From: VXNF01 sp964291305
GTDB taxonomy: Bacteria; Actinomycetota; Acidimicrobiia; Acidimicrobiales; CATQHL01
NCBI GenBank assembly: GCA_964291305.2
Contig: OZ219783.1
Location: forward strand, 744,001-808,000
Reading direction: 5' to 3'
Length of the DNA: 64,000 bases
Every line of letters starts with the position of its first letter. The first letter of the stretch is position 1. The notes beneath the pieces are model-generated. The model worked only from the letters and a program-made list of their open reading frames with translations. It was not told where the DNA came from and ran no database searches. Position numbers and translations under genes: made by a program. This document shows positions 1-10,061 of this stretch, one piece after another.

Positions 1-1
1 G

Positions 2-934
2 GTAGGGGACGAGTTGGTAACCTCGTTGCGTCTGCTCGATGTGTCTCAGCTGTGCCTTTTCGGCAACGTCCAGGTCTCCTCGCAGGCAGTAAGAGAGTTG
101 CTGAAGCGTGACATCCCGGTCTGCTGGTTCAACTACGGAGGAATGTTCATCGGAATGGCAACGGGTCTTTCCTCTAAGCATGTTGAATTGCGCCGCCGGC
201 AGGTGATCAACGCCTATCAGGGAAATGTGAAAATCGCTGGCGCAATTGTTAGTGCAAAGATCGCAAACTGCCGCACGATGTTGCGTCGTAACGCCAAACG
301 ACCAGTGGATAAGCGTGCCATGTCGTCGTTGAAAGAACTGTCGTCTAAGGCTGAAGCTTCGGAGTCGATACCGGAATTGCTGGGCATCGAGGGCGCGGCC
401 GCGAGAGACTACTTTATGAACCTATCGAAAATGTTGAGTTCTTCCGAGTCGCTTCCTGGTCGAGAGTTTAGTTTCCAGGGGAGGAATCGTAGACCGCCAC
501 GTGATGCGGTTAATTGTCTGTTGTCTTTCCTCTATTCGCTGCTCACGAAAGAGATAACGGCTACCACGTTTGTCATAGGATTTGACCCGTATTTGGGTTT
601 CTTTCACCGACCAAGGTTTGGTCGTCCAGCGCTTGCACTGGATCTAGCGGAGGAGTTCCGCCCTCTAATAGCTGACTCTGCAATGCTCACGCTAATTAAC
701 AATGGCGAGATCCGGCCCAGTCATTTTGTCGTGCGAGCTGGGGGCGTGAGTATGACGTTCGAAGGTAGAAAGAAGGTGATGAGGGCGTATGAACGGCGAC
801 TAGAGGTAGAAATCGCGCATCCCGAGTTCGGATACCGTATCACCTATCGTCGTGTAATCGAAGTTCAAGCTCGATTGCTGGCTGCCAAGTTGCTCGGAGA
901 TATCCCAGAGTACACACCGTTCGTGACTAGATAG
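2..934 (+). CDS. cas1: CRISPR-associated endonuclease Cas1, 5' end beyond the window
   Basis: Integrase subunit that, with Cas2, inserts new spacers into the array. The frame is open from the first bases of the window, so the true N-terminus lies upstream. The residues just before the first possible start (TTG at 14) already fit a Cas1 beta domain. Catalytic landmarks are visible: Glu in LLGIEGAAARDYF, His in GFFHRPRFG and acidic residues in DLAEEFRPL. Cas2 follows after 25 nt. Repeats ending in ATTGAAGC suggest type I-G (formerly I-U), in which Cas1 is often fused behind a Cas4 domain. The missing upstream part would decide this. No interference genes are in the window. Confidence 0.93.
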   Translation, partial: VGDELVTSLRLLDVSQLCLFGNVQVSSQAVRELLKRDIPVCWFNYGGMFIGMATGLSSKHVELRRRQVINAYQGNVKIAGAIVSAKIANCRTMLRRNAKRPVDKRAMSSLKELSSKAEASESIPELLGIEGAAARDYFMNLSKMLSSSESLPGREFSFQGRNRRPPRDAVNCLLSFLYSLLTKEITATTFVIGFDPYLGFFHRPRFGRPALALDLAEEFRPLIADSAMLTLINNGEIRPSHFVVRAGGVSMTFEGRKKVMRAYERRLEVEIAHPEFGYRITYRRVIEVQARLLAAKLLGDIPEYTPFVTR

Positions 935-959
935 ATCGAGTATCGGTGAAGGAGTTCAG

Positions 960-1253
960 ATGGCACGTCAGCGTTATTTAGTCGGATATGACATCTGCGA
1001 GCCGAAGCGTCTTCGCAATGTTCACAAGGTTATGTGCAGTTATGGTGATCCTCTTCAATACTCAGTTTTTGTGTGCGATCTAGATGGGGTTGAGAAACTC
1101 GAACTGCAACAAGACCTTGCTGCTATCATCCATCATGGTGAGGACAGTATCGTCATCGTCGACCTCGGGCCGGCCCGAGCCAGGGGTGAAGAGTGCTTCA
1201 CGTTTATGGGCGTACAACCGATGCTCCCAAGCGGCGAAGCCGAGATCGTTTGA
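960..1253 (+). CDS. cas2: CRISPR-associated protein Cas2
   Basis: Small ferredoxin-fold subunit, 97 residues, a normal length for Cas2. It bridges Cas1 dimers in the spacer-integration complex. The family start is clear (RYLVGYDICEPKRL, with the beta-1 Asp), followed by LQYSVFVCDL and IVIVDLGPA strands. A purine-rich GAAGGAG just upstream supports the ATG at 960. It is the last cas gene before the array, separated from the first repeat by about 175 nt that should hold the leader. Confidence 0.95.
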   Translation: MARQRYLVGYDICEPKRLRNVHKVMCSYGDPLQYSVFVCDLDGVEKLELQQDLAAIIHHGEDSIVIVDLGPARARGEECFTFMGVQPMLPSGEAEIV

Positions 1254-1427
1254 CCGATGCGAGAGGTCGAGTGACTCCGCAACCCCGAGCGAGGCCTCGA
1301 AACAAGCTCAGACCAGCAGTTTTAGGCTCCGATTCCGCGTAGGGAACGCACAATTTCTAGCACCAACGAAGGACCGCTCGTATCGCGACTCGTTTTTCCA
1401 GGTCAACCGGCCTATCCTAAGAGAGCG
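1254..1427 (+). promoter_or_regulatory. Putative CRISPR leader
   Basis: Non-coding stretch between cas2 and the first full repeat. Its position, and the orientation of the repeat (ATTGAAGC at the 3' end, the usual 5' handle of crRNA), make it the expected leader with transcription to the right. It is not strikingly AT-rich and no promoter can be assigned by eye. The units next to it are the most damaged of the array, which is unusual for a leader-proximal end. Confidence 0.45.
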
Positions 1428-4400
1428 ATTCGGCGGCCGGCGCCGGCCGCCCTTCATTGAAGCTGGCCGGTATGTTGGAGTACGTCTCCCCATTCGGCGG
1501 CCGGCGCCGGCCGGATTCGGCGGCCGGCGCCGGCCATTGAACCTCCTGATTCGGCGGCCGGCGCCGGCCGCCCTTCATTGAAGCGGTCGTCCGTAATTGA
1601 AGCGCTGCTGCAGCCAGCGTGTATTCGGCGGCCGGCGCCGGCCGCCCTTCATTGAAGCTATGGTCTGCAGCGCTTCATTAAGGCATACGATGACCCATTC
1701 GGCGGCCGGCGCCGGCCGCCCTTCATTGAAGCGGTGATACATGGCGTCAGCTAAGGTAGGTCCGCACCTACTATTCGGCGGCCGGCGCCGGCCGCCCTTC
1801 ATTGAAGCGCACGGTTCAGGCTAACCGCTGCCGCCCTTCATTGAAGCCGTAACTTCTAGGCTGGCGAATTCGGCGGCCGGCGCCGGCCGCCCTTCATTGA
1901 AGCGCCTCACATAGTAAGAACCTGCTTCGGCGGAACTGCCATTCGGCGGCCGGCGCCGGCCGCCCTTCATTGAAGCCACTGTAGCCGGTCCGTCCTACTA
2001 TCGGCGGCCGGCGCCGGCCGCCCTTCATTGAAGCCGCCTAGCGGAATTCGGCGGCCGGCGCCGGCCGCCCTTCATTGAAGCCAGTGCATCCCGCCGGCGT
2101 ACACTCGTTTCATCGGAATTCGGCGGCCGGCGCCGGCCGCCCTTCATTGAAGCTCACCTTTCGGGCCACCTACCTGGCGTCCGTATATTCATTCGGCGGC
2201 CGGCGCCGGCCGCCCTTCATTGAAGCGACCGAGGCTCCGGCAGTACGGCGAAACGCTTGTGGATTCGGCGGCCGGCGCCGGCCGCCCTTCATTGAAGCAG
2301 GTTTTGCTGGGCTTGCCTGGTGTCGGCCTCTACCATTCGGCGGCCGGCGCCGGCCGCCCTTCATTGAAGCGACTTCTGTGCGCCTGGCTATGGTGTCGTA
2401 TCTGCGATTCGGCGGCCGGCGCCGGCCGCCCTTCATTGAAGCGTAGTGTTGCCTCATCTAGGCGTTCTATGCATTCACATTCGGCGGCCGGCGCCGGCCG
2501 CCCTTCATTGAAGCACCCTGATCCAGGCGCTGGCAGCCTCTGCTACGCCTATTCGGCGGCCGGCGCCGGCCGCCCTTCATTGAAGCCTGAGCATTCTGGC
2601 TGCTCATCACCTGTTCCAGGAGATTCGGCGGCCGGCGCCGGCCGCCCTTCATTGAAGCGATCACAGCTCCGAGTTCGACACGCACGTTGCCTCCGTATTC
2701 GGCGGCCGGCGCCGGCCGCCCTTCATTGAAGCCGCTGTTACGGAGACGTTTATCGGAGCGCGATATCCTATTCGGCGGCCGGCGCCGGCCGCCCTTCATT
2801 GAAGCTGAAGTGTCTAATCCCTGTTTAGTAGTTGCTGGGGGATTCGGCGGCCGGCGCCGGCCGCCCTTCATTGAAGCGACGCACTCGCCGATGTACAGCG
2901 AGTGCGATGTGTGATTCGGCGGCCGGCGCCGGCCGCCCTTCATTGAAGCTCGGCGAGCGCAACAGGGGCCGCAGAGGAGCGGGCCATTCGGCGGCCGGCG
3001 CCGGCCGCCCTTCATTGAAGCTCGTCTCTGGTGTCGGAGCCGCTGCCTATCCTCGCATTCGGCGGCCGGCGCCGGCCGCCCTTCATTGAAGCGGATTCTG
3101 CGCTCGTCGTCTCTCCAGTTTTACGGAGATTCGGCGGCCGGCGCCGGCCGCCCTTCATTGAAGCATCGCTAGGTACAAGTTGTCGAAAAGGTTGTACGAA
3201 TTCGGCGGCCGGCGCCGGCCGCCCTTCATTGAAGCGGTCTTGTCCCATCCCTGCGCGTGGGCGAGGTTGAATTCGGCGGCCGGCGCCGGCCGCCCTTCAT
3301 TGAAGCGAGGCCAGCCCTGGTGAGTACTGCTGGGTAGACGCCATTCGGCGGCCGGCGCCGGCCGCCCTTCATTGAAGCGAGGAGGCCGCGGCTGTGGAGC
3401 TGCCTAACTGCCCAATTCGGCGGCCGGCGCCGGCCGCCCTTCATTGAAGCTCGGGGAGTGGGGGCGGCATGGTGCCTCCTAGTGATTCGGCGGCCGGCGC
3501 CGGCCGCCCTTCATTGAAGCGCTACCTTCGGGCGGGGAGGGGCCTCCTCGCCCAACATTCGGCGGCCGGCGCCGGCCGCCCTTCATTGAAGCGTGGGCAT
3601 CTCTGCGGGCGGTAGGAGGTACCGCCCGATTCGGCGGCCGGCGCCGGCCGCCCTTCATTGAAGCACGCTACAAAGCCTGAAGCTAAACAGGCTGTGTTGA
3701 ATTCGGCGGCCGGCGCCGGCCGCCCTTCATTGAAGCCAGCGTTCTACGTCGCTCCGCACGCTGTCGCTGTCATTCGGCGGCCGGCGCCGGCCGCCCTTCA
3801 TTGAAGCGTGTCCTTTCTGAGCTGCTGTCTTCACTAGACATAAATTCGGCGGCCGGCGCCGGCCGCCCTTCATTGAAGCGTAGTTCGCCGTGCACTGTCG
3901 CCGGCCGAACGTGTGATTCGGCGGCCGGCGCCGGCCGCCCTTCATTGAAGCCCAGTAGTCCCTGTAGCGCGGGCTATAGTGCTCTCAATTCGGCGGCCGG
4001 CGCCGGCCGCCCTTCATTGAAGCGGCGCGACCTCGGCGACGAGCACTCGTTGGTCTTGATTCGGCGGCCGGCGCCGGCCGCCCTTCATTGAAGCCTCCAT
4101 CAGGGTCTCTAGCTTGCTCACCCTCTCGGCATTCGGCGGCCGGCGCCGGCCGCCCTTCATTGAAGCGTCACAGCGATTGAAGCGATTCCTCCAGCAGCGA
4201 GATTCGGCGGCCGGCGCCGGCCGCCCTTCATTGAAGCGGCGTCGTCCGCCAGCATCCCGGCATCAGTTTGGCATTCGGCGGCCGGCGCCGGCCGCCCTTC
4301 ATTGAAGCCGATGTTAGGGTAACGCCTACTATAACTTTATTAGAATTCGGCGGCCGGCGCCGGCCGCCCTTCATTGAAGCTGCAGACAGAGCTGCACACC

Positions 4401-6184
4401 GCGCAGGTCACTCTGATTCGGCGGCCGGCGCCGGCCGCCCTTCATTGAAGCCCAGGAGCAGGGGGCCACAATAGAGCAGATCTGGGCATTCGGCGGCCGG
4501 CGCCGGCCGCCCTTCATTGAAGCGCCTCGGCGAGGTTAGTGCTCCTCGCCCAGGGCTCCATTCGGCGGCCGGCGCCGGCCGCCCTTCATTGAAGCAGGTG
4601 ACTAATGGGGGCTCGGGGTATCGCACCTTGCATTCGGCGGCCGGCGCCGGCCGCCCTTCATTGAAGCGGCGGAATCGTCGGAGGACTCGGCTCTCCGATA
4701 GGACATTCGGCGGCCGGCGCCGGCCGCCCTTCATTGAAGCCGTGCGGAGTCGCTGTCTCCTGCCAGTGCGCGGAGATTCGGCGGCCGGCGCCGGCCGCCC
4801 TTCATTGAAGCTGTTGGACGCGGTGGGCAGTGGGTACACCAGCCCGCATTCGGCGGCCGGCGCCGGCCGCCCTTCATTGAAGCCTCCACGTCTTGGACGA
4901 CGACCGGTCCGGTCCAGGTCATTCGGCGGCCGGCGCCGGCCGCCCTTCATTGAAGCGTGTCCGGACCGCTCGTCGAGGCTGTCGCTCTGTCCATTCGGCG
5001 GCCGGCGCCGGCCGCCCTTCATTGAAGCCTTGCGCGCCGACGAAGACTGGACAAACGTGTGCTTATTCGGCGGCCGGCGCCGGCCGCCCTTCATTGAAGC
5101 GGCGGCTGCTTCGGCGCCTAGTCTAGGGCGGTTCGAATTCGGCGGCCGGCGCCGGCCGCCCTTCATTGAAGCGAAGTGCAGCGGAACTCCGACTAGCTCG
5201 TCACGGCTATTCGGCGGCCGGCGCCGGCCGCCCTTCATTGAAGCAGCTATCCGCCCAACACAAAACCGCAGGTCAGAGACATTCGGCGGCCGGCGCCGGC
5301 CGCCCTTCATTGAAGCGGAGCGGAGAACGTTAGTGAGGATACCCTAACTGACATTCGGCGGCCGGCGCCGGCCGCCCTTCATTGAAGCAGCAACCTCGTG
5401 GTGAACTAGGCGAAGGAATCTATATTCGGCGGCCGGCGCCGGCCGCCCTTCATTGAAGCGATCCGGTAGGGGGTCTCGTCGCAATCCCACCCCCTATTCG
5501 GCGGCCGGCGCCGGCCGCCCTTCATTGAAGCGCTATCTTGTGGGCTAAGGCCCAGAGCTTGTTTCTGATTCGGCGGCCGGCGCCGGCCGCCCTTCATTGA
5601 AGCCATAACTATTAGTGTTGTGAGTATGCATACCTATGATTCGGCGGCCGGCGCCGGCCGCCCTTCATTGAATGTCTAGTTGTGCATTCGGCGGCCGGCG
5701 CCGGCCGGAAGCAGCTAGCGCGCCAGCAGCACCTGCCCCCCCTGCGGAATGCCCTTCATTGAAGCCTTGGGCCTGCTGGCGTACCAGTCTGGCCTCCACA
5801 GATTCGGCGGCCGGCGCCGGCCGCCCTTCATTGCGACTTCCAATCGCCGAAGGTCTCTGTCATTCGGCGGCCGGCGCCGGCCGCCCTTCATTGAAGCTTT
5901 TCTCGTCGGGCTCTGACCAGGGGTTTTGCCGAGATTCGGCGGCCGGCGCCGGCCGCCCTTCATTGAAGCGCTTATAGGCCCTGGAAGTAGCCTCATCGCC
6001 GCGCTATTCGGCGGCCGGCGCCGGCCGCCCTTCATTGAAGCGTGTAGAGGGCCTCGATCAGGCCCTCTAGAATCACATTCGGCGGCCGGCGCCGGCCGCC
6101 CTTCATTGAAGGGTGTTTGCTAGGGCCAAGTTATCGGCGGTTCAACCTATTCGGCGGCCGGCGCCGGCCGCCCTTCATTGAAGC
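1428..6184 (+). CRISPR. CRISPR array, 36-nt repeat, about 65 intact or nearly intact repeats
   Basis: The repeat starts ATTCGGCGG, contains a perfect 20-bp GC palindrome and ends CCCTTCATTGAAGC. In the regular part the start-to-start distance is 70-74 nt, mostly 72, giving spacers of about 36 nt, all different by eye. Repeats begin for example at 1428, 1549, 1623, 1697, 2118, 3129, 4131, 5137 and 6149. Irregular copies: two 21-nt stubs (1492, 1515), a 17-nt 3' stub (1831), an 11-nt spacer (2035-2045), a repeat lacking its last 2 nt (5639), a repeat split by about 43 nt (5686-5764), a repeat lacking its last 4 nt (5802) and an altered last base (6077). Open frames across the array are by-products of the repeat. 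Confidence 0.98.
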
Positions 6185-6318
6185 GCCTCACCCCGAGGTT
6201 CTCAAAGGTTTACAAACATATAGCTCAGACCGCATTCATGGATTTAGAGCAAGCCCTGTTTCGGGTGTGGGGGTTGATTGTTCGCTGGTTTGGTTTCTTG
6301 TGGGGTGTGTGCTGTTGG

Positions 6319-6351
6319 GCTAACATTTTGCTAATGTCGCGTTATGTTAGC
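6319..6351. promoter_or_regulatory. Probable HipB operator overlapping the hipB start
   Basis: An 8-bp inverted repeat, GCTAACAT (6319-6326) and ATGTTAGC (6344-6351), flanks a related GCTAATG segment. The right arm contains the hipB start codon. Such a palindrome at the head of a toxin-antitoxin operon is the expected target of antitoxin autorepression. This is inferred from position and symmetry only. Confidence 0.45.
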
Positions 6352-6676
6352 TGAGCAGCACATTCAGCGGCAGGCTGGCGGGTCTGGGTATCGGTGGAAC
6401 ACGGTCCGAGGGATCACCGATAGGGGTCCTCTGGGTCAAGCGCTGCGAGCCGCCCGTCGCGAGCGCAACATGACTCAGGCGGAGCTGGCTGAGGCTTGCG
6501 GGGTGTCTAGATCTCAGATATCACGAATCGAATCCGGCTGGGGTAACGCTCGTATCGGCACCATCTCTCGGATGCTGCGAGCGCTGAGTTGTTCTTTGGC
6601 CTTGGTCATGGAGGATCCCGACGGCTTTGACCTGGACAGGTACCTTCAAGAGCTGCGTGAGCGGACAGAGCAATGA
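6344..6676 (+). CDS. hipB: HipB-like XRE-family antitoxin/repressor
   Basis: DNA-binding antitoxin of 110 residues. A helix-turn-helix of the XRE/Cro type spans about residues 27-80, with MTQAELAEACGVSRSQISR as recognition region and an IESG motif after it. Its stop overlaps the next start (ATGA at 6673), the classic coupling of hipB to hipA. It probably represses its own operon through the inverted repeat at its start. With hipA broken, it may now act only as a repressor. Confidence 0.88.
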   Translation: MLAEQHIQRQAGGSGYRWNTVRGITDRGPLGQALRAARRERNMTQAELAEACGVSRSQISRIESGWGNARIGTISRMLRALSCSLALVMEDPDGFDLDRYLQELRERTEQ

Positions 6677-8107
6677 GCATCGCTCTTGAAGTGGTGGTGC
6701 ATGGTCGTCCAGCTGGGACGATCACATCTGCAGGGAAAGCAGGTGCTGGCCGAACTCGGACTGCTACTTTTCGGTATCGCGTTGATTACCTGGAGCGCTA
6801 TCAGTCCACACCGTTGTCGGTGTCGGTGCCGCTGAAACCTGGTGAGCACGAAATCGGTGCTTGGTTGAACGGGTTGCTTCCCGATAATCCGCTGGTGCGG
6901 CGACGCTGGCAACGAGAGCACGACGTGGCGTCCACCGACGCGGTAGACCTGCTCGCATCACCGATAGGGCGGGACTGCGCAGGAGCGGTGCAGTTCTTCC
7001 GCCCGGATGAAACGGCGGTCATGTTAGGGCGGGGAGGCGGTGTGAGGCCGTTGACCAACAGCGAGGTCGCAGAAATCATCGAGCGGCTGGAGCGAGACGA
7101 GTCGGCCTGGTCGAGCGGTCATGATGACGGAGCTTTCAGCCTCGCTGGCGCTCAGTCCAAACTCGCATTGCGGTACCAGAACAGAGAATGGAGCATCCCG
7201 TATGGGAACGCTCCAACGACTCATATCCTCAAACCGAGCATCCGTCGTTTCCCTGACCAGCACGTCATCGAACACTTGTCGCAACGAACGGCGACGCTGC
7301 TGGGCATCCAAGCAGCCCACACCGAGTGCGTGCACATCGAAGGTCAACAGGCGTTGCTGGTGGAACGCTACGACCGGGTACGCTCCCCGGGCAGCGATTA
7401 CAGCCGCGTTCATCAAGAAGACATGTGCCAGGCGCTGCGGTTAGAACCGGACCTCAAATATCAGAACATCGGCGGCCCCGGAGTGGGGGCAATCGCGAAC
7501 GTGCTCCGCTCTCACTCCTCGAACCCCGAAACCGACCTTCGATTGTTCCGCGATGCGCTGCTCTACAACTGGCTAATCGTCGGAACCGACGCTCACGCCA
7601 AAAATTACGGGCTGCTTCTGTCCGGCGCCACGGTGCGGATGGCCCCCCTTTTACGACCTCTGCTCGATTCTTCCCTATAAAAGCAACATCGAAGAAACAG
7701 CACCCAGGAGTATCCCCGTCGGCAACTTGAGGATGGCGATGAAAATAGGCCGTGACTATTCGGTATTGAAAGCCGACTACCGTGCCGCTTGGGAGCGCAC
7801 ATCACGCTTACTAGAACTACCGAAACCCGAAACTCTCTCACGCGCCAAAGAACTCGCAACACAACTACCTGAAGCGCTGGAACTATCCGTAACCGAGCTG
7901 CCACACAGAATCAAACAATCCCCCTATGTGGAAATGCTGAGAGAAGAAATAAACCAGCGCTCTAAACACTGCCAACACCTACACCAAATGACTAAACCAA
8001 CCGTACAAGGCATATTCAACCCGAACACGATCCCGGAGCCAATCTCCGACACTGGAGCACCTACCGGATACGGTAGCAGCCGCTCATCACGAGAACTATA
8101 TATTTGA
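6673..8107 (+). pseudogene. hipA: hipA Ser/Thr kinase toxin, frameshifted
   Basis: HipA kinases phosphorylate glutamyl-tRNA synthetase and cause growth arrest. The first frame (6673-7680) has the N-terminal domain, the Ser-containing P-loop SLAGAQSKLAL, the ATP-binding Lys in HILKPS and the catalytic Asp in GTDAHAKNYG. It then reads MAPLLRPLLDSSL and stops. Dropping one T from the CCCCCCTTTT run near 7650 gives APLYDLCSILPY and continues without a stop into the frame ending at 8107, which carries the family motif MAMKIGRDYS. The shift falls just before the metal-binding Asp, so the first product should be inactive. A homopolymer sequencing error is the alternative. Confidence 0.85.
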
Positions 8108-8214
8108 TGCCACCAAGCTTGAATTCTAACGTACATAAGTAGGGGTATTATATATTTGTTTACCCGTAGGTAAGTGAACTGGATGGTAGGGTGAGCTTTG
8201 AGGTTGCTGAGGGG

Positions 8215-8415
8215 TTATAGGCCGATGTCGGCGAAGAGTGCCACTAGGTCGATGTCGCTTAGCGGAGTGGCTTCGCCGCGGGCTACTGACCCGTAGAGGA
8301 ACACCTCCTCGGTGTCCTCGTCTACCAGCGCCTCCGCCGCTCGACGGCTATCGAAGGTGCAGCCTCTTCGATCAGCCTCAGGCTCATAACCGCACACTAC
8401 CCCAGTCGACATCAT
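8215..8415 (-). pseudogene. MNT-type nucleotidyltransferase fragment
   Basis: A 66-residue frame with the minimal nucleotidyltransferase motif FLYGSVARGEATPLSDIDL (the GSxxxG...DxD core). MNT antitoxin domains run to about 100 residues. Here the frame ends a few residues after DIDLVALF, so the fold is incomplete. The stretch around its start codon is duplicated (8402-8510). No HEPN partner gene is visible beside it. It is most likely a remnant of a MNT/HEPN module. Confidence 0.55.
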
Positions 8416-8510
8416 ACCACCAGATGCGAGCCTGCTCGGGGAGGATGATCGCGTAAGCGGTAGTGTCCGCGGCCAGTCGACCTCATACCACCAGATGCGA
8501 GCCTGCTCGG
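8402..8510. repeat. Ectopic repeat-spacer-repeat unit A
   Basis: A 38-nt segment at 8402-8439 recurs at 8473-8510 with one mismatch (8411 A, 8482 C). The two copies flank 33 nt of unrelated sequence and the period is 71. The repeat shares nothing with the CRISPR repeat, only its dimensions. It overlaps the start of the MNT fragment. Confidence 0.75.
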
Positions 8511-8689
8511 CGCGGTGCGGTTGCTATTAGAAGCCCCTCGGGCCTGTCGCAGGGATTTCTCGGTGAAGACTGACACGCTTATGCACTCGCCGCCGCTCGG
8601 TCTTCAGGTCGGGGTTCTGACGATCTTGCGCAAGAATCATGCCGAGAACGAAACGCCGCGGCCTGTCCGGGGGGGGGGGGGCTGGAGGC

Positions 8690-8797
8690 AGGGCAACGGT
8701 AGCGGGCGTCAAAGATCGCCAGACCCAGCATCAGGCACCGCAGCCCACCCCCACTTAGCAGAGGGCAACGGTAGCGGGCGTCAAAGATCGCCAGACC
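8690..8797. repeat. Ectopic repeat-spacer-repeat unit B
   Basis: Exactly 36 nt (8690-8725) is repeated without mismatch at 8762-8797 around a 36-nt unique insert (8726-8761). The bases on both sides of the match differ, so the length is sharply defined. Period 72. It lies in the transposase remnant, in the stretch encoding VAGVKDRQT. Confidence 0.9.
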
Positions 8798-8811
8798 GGC
8801 CAAGTGCAGCC

Positions 8812-8919
8812 GCTGTCGTGGAAACGGCTGATGGTGCGAACCTCCGCGTAGCTGGGGTTCCACTTGCTGGCCCCATACCTCTGGCTGTCGTGGAAACGGC
8901 TGATGGTGCGAACCTCCGC
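8812..8919. repeat. Ectopic repeat-spacer-repeat unit C
   Basis: A perfect 36-nt direct repeat (8812-8847 and 8884-8919) surrounds a 36-nt insert (8848-8883). Period 72. The duplicated sequence encodes VVETADGANLR of the transposase remnant, and the reading frame resumes only after the second copy. Confidence 0.9.
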
Positions 8920-9022
8920 CGGTTGGTCCTCGACCGCGTCCAGCCGGGATCAACGTTGTAAACCGACGAAGCAGCCGCGTACCGCGGAGTCGCCGAGTTC
9001 GAGTATAAAGCATCGACTAAGG

Positions 9023-9203
9023 CCGAAGTCTGGGCAGCTATCTATGACAGCTACCACACCGGCGAGAAGGGCGGGAGGCCCCGCGAGGCAGCCCCCGAAG
9101 TCTGGGCAGCTATCTATGACAGCTACCACACCGGCGAGAAGGGCGGGAGGCCCCGCGAGGCAGCCCCCGAAGTCTGGGCAGCTATCTATGACAGCTACCA
9201 CAC
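9023..9203. repeat. Ectopic unit D, three repeats with the same spacer twice
   Basis: A 37-nt segment occurs at 9023-9059, 9095-9131 and 9167-9203. The two 35-nt inserts (9060-9094 and 9132-9166) are identical to each other. Period 72. This suggests one insertion followed by tandem duplication of the whole 72-nt unit. The frame reading VWAAIYDSYHT stays open through all three copies. Confidence 0.92.
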
Positions 9204-9343
9204 GGCTACCGCCCGTCACAGGGTGGCCACTCACCCCCAACGCGCAGCGCCAGGTTGATGCCAGGGCAAAGGCCTTCTCAGCGGCCTACTCAGACCCCAT
9301 CACCCCAGACCCACTCACAACCCAACCCTGAAGGAACCAACAC

Positions 9344-9545
9344 CATGCCCTACCCAGCAGACCCTATTCAGCACTACGAGCGCATGACCCCGGCCCTGCC
9401 TGCCCTGGCTGTAGAAACCACTAGGGGCGGCTTGCATACCACTGTGCTAGGCCCCCGTCTACGCAAAGGCCGGTCTCGGCTCCTCGACGAAGCGGCGAAC
9501 GCGGGGCATACCACTGTGCTAGGCCCCCGTCTACGCAAAGACTGA
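9344..9545 (+). CDS. Small hypothetical protein carrying unit E
   Basis: A possible small gene with ATG at 9344 after a purine-rich AAGGAACC. The product begins MPYPADPIQHYERMTPAL and is not recognised. Its C-terminal part contains the peptide HTTVLGPRLRK twice, because the 72-nt unit E adds 24 codons in frame. Without the insertion the protein would be about 42 residues. It sits in a region of short, damaged genes and may itself be decayed. Confidence 0.35.
9434..9540. repeat. Ectopic repeat-spacer-repeat unit E
   Basis: A perfect 35-nt repeat (9434-9468 and 9506-9540) flanks a 37-nt insert (9469-9505). Period 72. The insertion ends three codons before the stop of the small gene starting at 9344 and keeps its frame. 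Confidence 0.88.
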
Positions 9546-9858
9546 AGGCCTGTGGCAGGTCAGCTGTCGCATCCAATACCTAGAGTGTTGCGGTTATACC
9601 ACCTGCGCGCCTATTACAAGGCCCCTCCCATAGACCACGTGCTGACCTACACCCACCGCGAGCCTGTAACCACCTTCGCGCAATGCAAAGGTGCCACGCC
9701 ATCCACCTGCCCAGGGTGGCCATCAAGCGGCTGCCCGATCCTGCGCCCCAGGCAGACAGCCAGTGACCACAGGCCCCTTCACCATAGAACTAGGCCCCTT
9801 CACCCTGAGCAGCCCAGCAGGGATGAGCCTGCCCGACGCGCTAGAGCAGCTGACAGCT

Positions 9859-9964
9859 GTTGAAGCAGTGATAGATGAATACTGGGCGAGGGTGGTCATC
9901 ACCCCCGCGGGGATTATGGGCAGGAGTGGTTGAAGCAGTGATAGATGAATACTGGGCGAGGGTG
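9859..9964. repeat. Ectopic repeat-spacer-repeat unit F
   Basis: A perfect 36-nt repeat (9859-9894 and 9929-9964) surrounds a 34-nt insert (9895-9928). Period 70, not a multiple of three, so the host gene is frameshifted. The bases on either side of the match differ. Confidence 0.9.
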
Positions 9965-10061
9965 ATGACCTCAGGAGGCTGCCAGGCCGGGGCGGACAGG
10001 CTGGCCCACCAGATAGGCACCCTCACACGCAAATACGTTGACCTGGCTGGCACCACTAGCC

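Larger units (their letters stand above)
8690..9008 (+). pseudogene. IS1595-family (ISXO2-like) transposase remnant
   Basis: Read across frames, this stretch encodes pieces typical of the ISXO2-type DDE domain: TVAGVKDRQTGQV, then AAVVETADGANLRRL, then VLDRVQPGSTL followed by TAA at 8959-8961 where a Tyr is expected, then TDEAAAYRGV. At least one frameshift and one stop are needed to join them, and two duplicated units (B and C) sit inside. Ends and inverted repeats of the element are not recognisable. A different piece of an IS1595-type transposase lies at 50609-51196. Confidence 0.6.

Noticed and set aside
1428..6184. Many open frames on both strands with repeated GGRRRPPFIEA or SMKGGRRRPPN peptides
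   Set aside because: They are translations of the CRISPR repeat. The 72-nt period is a multiple of three and keeps frames open. No ribosome-binding sites and no protein family.
8515..8961. A 148-residue plus-strand protein and a 144-residue minus-strand protein over the transposase remnant
   Set aside because: Both owe their repeats to units B and C, and the transposase pieces require frame changes inside them. Better explained as a decayed element.
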